From Deltaproteobacteria bacterium (GTDB lineage: Bacteria; Myxococcota_A; UBA9042): a stretch of DNA of 64,000 nt. Made by a program: the position numbers and the translations under genes. The DNA is taken from positions 1-64,000 of the forward strand of contig JACKFC010000004.1 in NCBI GenBank assembly GCA_020632665.1, read 5' to 3'. Within the stretch, counting starts at the first letter, position 1; each line of letters begins with the position of its first letter. This document shows, piece by piece, positions 60,741 to 64,000 of this stretch. The notes below the pieces were generated by a model that saw nothing but the letters and a program-made list of their open reading frames with translations, ran no database searches and had not been told where the DNA came from.

Positions 60741-63700
60741 TCATCCTCCGGCCGGCGCCGATGTTTTCGCCGGATCGAGCAGGGTCAGCAGGAGTTGGAG
60801 CGCGTCTCTGGCAGAACGCCAGCGCGGTGCTCCGAAGCGGGAGAGCGCAGCGTACACGTCGCGCAGATCGGGGAGAAGGGGCCGGCCCAGCGCGGCCAAC
60901 GGCGCGTCGCCGAAGAGGTGGAATTCCGCGGCAGACCGCACCAACCAGATCCGCTCTGGCGGCGCCACCGTGCCGCTCGCCTCGGCGAATGCGGCGGCGT
61001 CGGCGAGGCCCAGGCCCAACTCGCGCATCGCTTCCCGCTTGCGGTTGAGCAGGCTCAGCGCCAGGCCGCGGTGCCAACGGGCGGCGGCGCGGTCGAGTTG
61101 TTCCCGGCTGCCGGCCTCCGCGTCGGCGAGTCCTGCGATGCGGCGGTCGAGGATCGGCAGCGCGGCGGCCGGCGCGCCGTCGGCGATCAACGCCCGCGCC
61201 AGCAGGCCGTCGCGCAGCGCGAGCAGGCGTTCGCGGCTCACCTCGTGAGGGGGCTGGTGGGGGCGTCGTCCGGCGCCGAGCGCCTCGTCGTTCAAGCCGG
61301 CCAGCAGCTTCCCTGCCTCCGTCAGCGCGGCGCGACTCCCGGCCGGATCTCCTGCTTGCAGCCGGCTCGCGGCGAGGACCAGCGCTCGTCGCGCGCGGTT
61401 GGCGGCGCTATCGCGCGCGACGGGGTGCTGCGCCAACGCAGCCGCCGCGCGCTGCGCCACCTCCGGGCGCCCGGCCTCGAAGCCGTAGAGCGCCATGCGG
61501 TCCAGGACCAGCCCGCGGGCGCCGGCGAGCGCTGGTTGCTCGCGCACGGCGCGCTCCGCCTCGGCGAGCAGCTCCAGCGCGGCGTCGGCCTCACCGACGT
61601 GCCAATGCGAGCGCGCGGCCGCCAACTGCATCGCGAGCCGGCTCTGCGGCCGCACGAAGGGCAGGGCGAGGCGCTTGCGCAGCGCCTCAAGCGCCAGGCG
61701 GTGGTTGCCGACGCTCTGCTGCAGCAGGCCGAGCGCCGCGAGCAGGGCGCCGCGGATCCGGCCGTCGCCCTCTGCCAGCGCCAGCGCCAAGCGATAGCGG
61801 TCGTGCGCGGCCACGGCGAATTCGCGGCCGTCGCCGAGCAAGAAGCGCTGGTGCGCGATCCAGCCGCGCAGATGGTGCAAATGCCGCGAGCCCGGCATCT
61901 GCCGCTGCGCCGTCGCGAGATCGGCGTCGGCGCGCTCGAGCGCGTCGCGGTCGGCTGCGGATGCGGCGGCCAACTCGGCGCGGCCACGGATCGCCAGCCA
62001 GGCGCGCACGGTGCAGAGCGCGGGGTGCTCGGGCTGTTTGGCGAATCGCTTCTCGACTTCGGCCTGCACGTCGCGCTTGCCTTCGGCCAGGCGGGCCTCG
62101 ACGAAACCGAGCCAGGCTTCGAGGTCGTCGTCCTGCAGCGTCACGCCGTAGAAGCTGCCGCGGGCATCGCCGACGCGCCCGGCCTGCCACGAGATCCAGG
62201 CGCGTTCCAGGACGACTTGGCGAAAGAGCGCCACAGCCTGCTGCCGCGCCGGGTGGTCCCGTGGCACGCCGCTGACCCAGGTATTGGCGAATTGGTAGAG
62301 CAGGTAGGCGCTGTCGACCTTGGCTGCCGCGGCGATCGTCGCCCGGATCACGGCGCGCCGCCGGTCCAGCTCCCGATTGGCGCGGAAGAGCGCGAAGATC
62401 TTCTCGCGCACCGCCTCTTCCTCGGCGCTGCCGAGGCCGGCCGTCGCCGCGATGGTCGGCCCGCGCGCGTCGGCGGGCGGCAGATCCAGCAGCGTCCGCG
62501 CTGCCGCCAGGCGCACCGCCAGCTCTCCGTCCGTCGGGGCTCGGCTCAACGCCTCGTCCAACGCCTTTCGCGCCGCGGTGGGCTTGCGGCCGCGGGTCAG
62601 TGCCGCGCTGATCTGCGCGGCGACGGCGAGCCGTTCGGCCGGGCTCAGCGCCGGATGGGTCGCCGCAGACCAGAGCCAGGCGTCGGCCTCCGCAGGGGCC
62701 AACAGGCCGCGCAGCCGTGGCACCCCCAACAAGACGACCGCGAGCACGCCGTCACGGCCGAGCGCTTCGGCACGCGGCAGCGCGCGCAGCGTGGCGAGCG
62801 CCTTCTCTTCGCGGCCGAGGTCGTCGTCGATCTCGGCGCGGACCAACGCCACCCACGCCGCGGCGTCCGGTGCATCCGGCGCCGCGACCAAGGCCGCCAG
62901 CCGCGCCTCGGCGCTCGCCGCGAAGCCTTCGTCGCGGCCGCCGGCGTCGACCCGGTCGATGGCCCGACGATGCTCGGCCAACGCGGCCAACGCCGCCGCG
63001 GTCGCGCGCCGCGCACCGGCGCCCGGCGTACCGTCCACGGCCATCGCGGCGCGGGTCGCGTACCACGCCGCGAGCGGTGGATCGCCGCGCCGCAGCGCCT
63101 GGCGCGCGAGGGTCTGCAACGTCGCGGCGCGCGCCTCCGGGTCGCGCTGCAGCTGCGCCAAGTTGGTGAGTAGCAACGAGATCCGATCGGGGTCGTCGGT
63201 ATGGTCGATGGCGGTGCGGATCCGCGCTTCGGCCCAGCTTCCCGGCACCGCGCCGTCCAGCGGCAGCGCGTAGAGGTCGAGCCGCCCGCCGCGCTCGCAG
63301 GTCATGATCAGCGTGTCCTCGGCGGGCGCCGGGTAGCGGCAATTCCACGACGCCGACGTCAACTGCCGCGCTTCACCCGGCCGAATCGGTGGATCCTGGT
63401 CGCCACGGAAGGGCGTGCGGAAGATGACGCCGTGGTCGTCGCCGTCGACCTGACCGTCGCCGTTGCTGTCGTGCAGCGATTGGGTGAAGTAGAGCCAGCG
63501 ACCATCGCGCGAGAACGCCGGAAATCCGGTCACGCCGGGCAACGCCGGGACGATCTGGCGCGGCGCCTTGGTGCTCCGCAGCTTCCGCACGTGCAGCCCG
63601 TGGCCCAAGCGCATGGCGAAGTGGACGCCGACGTCCTTGCTCGCGCGCTCGACCGGCACGTAGATCAGCCAGACGCCGTCCGGGCTCACCGCAGGCGTCG

Positions 63701-64000
63701 AGACCGAGCGGTCCACGACGATCTCGCCGGTCTGCACCGTCCCTGCTTCCCGCCGGCCGAGCCAGACCCGCCGCAGGACCTGCTCACCGTGCATCGCGCT
63801 GCGGGCGACGACGCCGACGCTCTTGCCGTCGGGGAACCAGAACGCCGCGCTCTCGGCCGTGGCCGGCCCGCCGATGCAGGTCCGTTCGTCGCTCTCCAGC
63901 TCGCGCAGGCAGGTATCGCCGGTGGCATCGTCGCGGGTCGAGATATAGAGCAGCCGCTTCCCGTCCGGCGATGGCCGCGGCAGGCTGATGTCGGCGCCTT
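60741..64000 (-). CDS. Propeller (PD40/TolB-like) and TPR protein, 5' end outside window
   Basis: The frame is open to base 64000; 1085 complete codons are visible, and the start lies to the right. The visible N-terminal part has WD40-like TolB (PD40) blades with SPDGKRLLYIS, FPDGKSVGVVA, SPDGVWLIYVP and SRDGRWLYFTQ, and then about 750 residues of Ala-rich TPR-like helices with the repeated pattern of small residues and Trp/Tyr at fixed spacing. It probably binds a partner at the periplasmic side of the envelope. Coupled to the small cytochrome gene by a five-base gap (or ATGA). No enzyme signature is seen. Confidence 0.82.
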   Translation of the reverse strand, partial: GADISLPRPSPDGKRLLYISTRDDATGDTCLRELESDERTCIGGPATAESAAFWFPDGKSVGVVARSAMHGEQVLRRVWLGRREAGTVQTGEIVVDRSVSTPAVSPDGVWLIYVPVERASKDVGVHFAMRLGHGLHVRKLRSTKAPRQIVPALPGVTGFPAFSRDGRWLYFTQSLHDSNGDGQVDGDDHGVIFRTPFRGDQDPPIRPGEARQLTSASWNCRYPAPAEDTLIMTCERGGRLDLYALPLDGAVPGSWAEARIRTAIDHTDDPDRISLLLTNLAQLQRDPEARAATLQTLARQALRRGDPPLAAWYATRAAMAVDGTPGAGARRATAAALAALAEHRRAIDRVDAGGRDEGFAASAEARLAALVAAPDAPDAAAWVALVRAEIDDDLGREEKALATLRALPRAEALGRDGVLAVVLLGVPRLRGLLAPAEADAWLWSAATHPALSPAERLAVAAQISAALTRGRKPTAARKALDEALSRAPTDGELAVRLAAARTLLDLPPADARGPTIAATAGLGSAEEEAVREKIFALFRANRELDRRRAVIRATIAAAAKVDSAYLLYQFANTWVSGVPRDHPARQQAVALFRQVVLERAWISWQAGRVGDARGSFYGVTLQDDDLEAWLGFVEARLAEGKRDVQAEVEKRFAKQPEHPALCTVRAWLAIRGRAELAAASAADRDALERADADLATAQRQMPGSRHLHHLRGWIAHQRFLLGDGREFAVAAHDRYRLALALAEGDGRIRGALLAALGLLQQSVGNHRLALEALRKRLALPFVRPQSRLAMQLAAARSHWHVGEADAALELLAEAERAVREQPALAGARGLVLDRMALYGFEAGRPEVAQRAAAALAQHPVARDSAANRARRALVLAASRLQAGDPAGSRAALTEAGKLLAGLNDEALGAGRRPHQPPHEVSRERLLALRDGLLARALIADGAPAAALPILDRRIAGLADAEAGSREQLDRAAARWHRGLALSLLNRKREAMRELGLGLADAAAFAEASGTVAPPERIWLVRSAAEFHLFGDAPLAALGRPLLPDLRDVYAALSRFGAPRWRSARDALQLLLTLLDPAKTSAPAGG

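Overview
This 64 kb window is gene-dense, high-GC DNA (around 70% GC by eye) with 45 protein genes, one tRNA gene and no stretch above 300 bases without a gene. I saw no rRNA, CRISPR array, insertion sequence, integrase or phage gene. The bacterium looks like a member of the Myxococcota or a close relative (former Deltaproteobacteria). The reasons are the many outer-membrane-type lipoproteins (11 predicted, none with Asp after the lipobox Cys), Asp-Ala and Gly/Asp-rich linkers after the signal peptide, repeated Cys modules of the type CDDGNPCT, PQQ-type dehydrogenase/cytochrome proteins and degenerate signalling proteins. The taxonomic call is inference from gene style only.

Layout. 1-8 kb: an SH3b protein running off the left edge, a sterol-desaturase-type membrane enzyme, and a minus-strand operon (esterase, tryptophan 2,3-dioxygenase, penicillin-acylase-type amidase) facing a lipid-kinase gene across a palindromic divergent promoter; then a PLD-type lipoprotein. 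8-18 kb: a sugar-dehydrogenase/cytochrome lipoprotein, two large membrane proteins of glycosyltransferase style, a gamma-carbonic anhydrase, a hydrolase lipoprotein and a pseudouridine-synthase-like/rRNA-methyltransferase fusion. 18-26 kb: tRNA-Arg(CCG) with a clear promoter, a TPR lipoprotein, and a tightly coupled signalling cluster: a hybrid kinase that has lost its catalytic residues, a good HPt protein, a receiver-GGDEF protein and an adaptor-like lipoprotein. 26-35 kb: a Cys-rich lipoprotein, then a complete histidine operon in seven genes (hisG, hisC-HAD, hisB, hisH, hisF, hisA-hisI-hisE, hisD). 35-42.5 kb: an HD-GYP response regulator, a Ppx/GppA phosphatase, an unknown small protein, an Rsm22/METTL17-like protein, a CoaC-like flavoprotein, then clpS-clpA. 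42.6-54 kb: helicase HrpB, a metallopeptidase, a 1488-residue Cys-repeat lipoprotein, a GCS2-CBS fusion and a tandem FKBP lipoprotein. 54-64 kb: truD overlapping a SWIM-SNF2 helicase, three small lipoproteins (two cytochrome-like) and a propeller/TPR protein running off the right edge.

Genes are often translationally coupled: ATGA, GTGA or TTGA overlaps join many neighbours, and convergent genes also overlap at their stops. The his operon can supply all steps from PRPP and ATP to histidine if the HAD domain fused to HisC is the histidinol-phosphate phosphatase. The most unusual region is the 20.8-25.8 kb signalling cluster, where phosphotransfer parts that look intact are encoded next to a kinase that looks dead. 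Promoters given here are visual -35/-10 matches, not experimentally supported.
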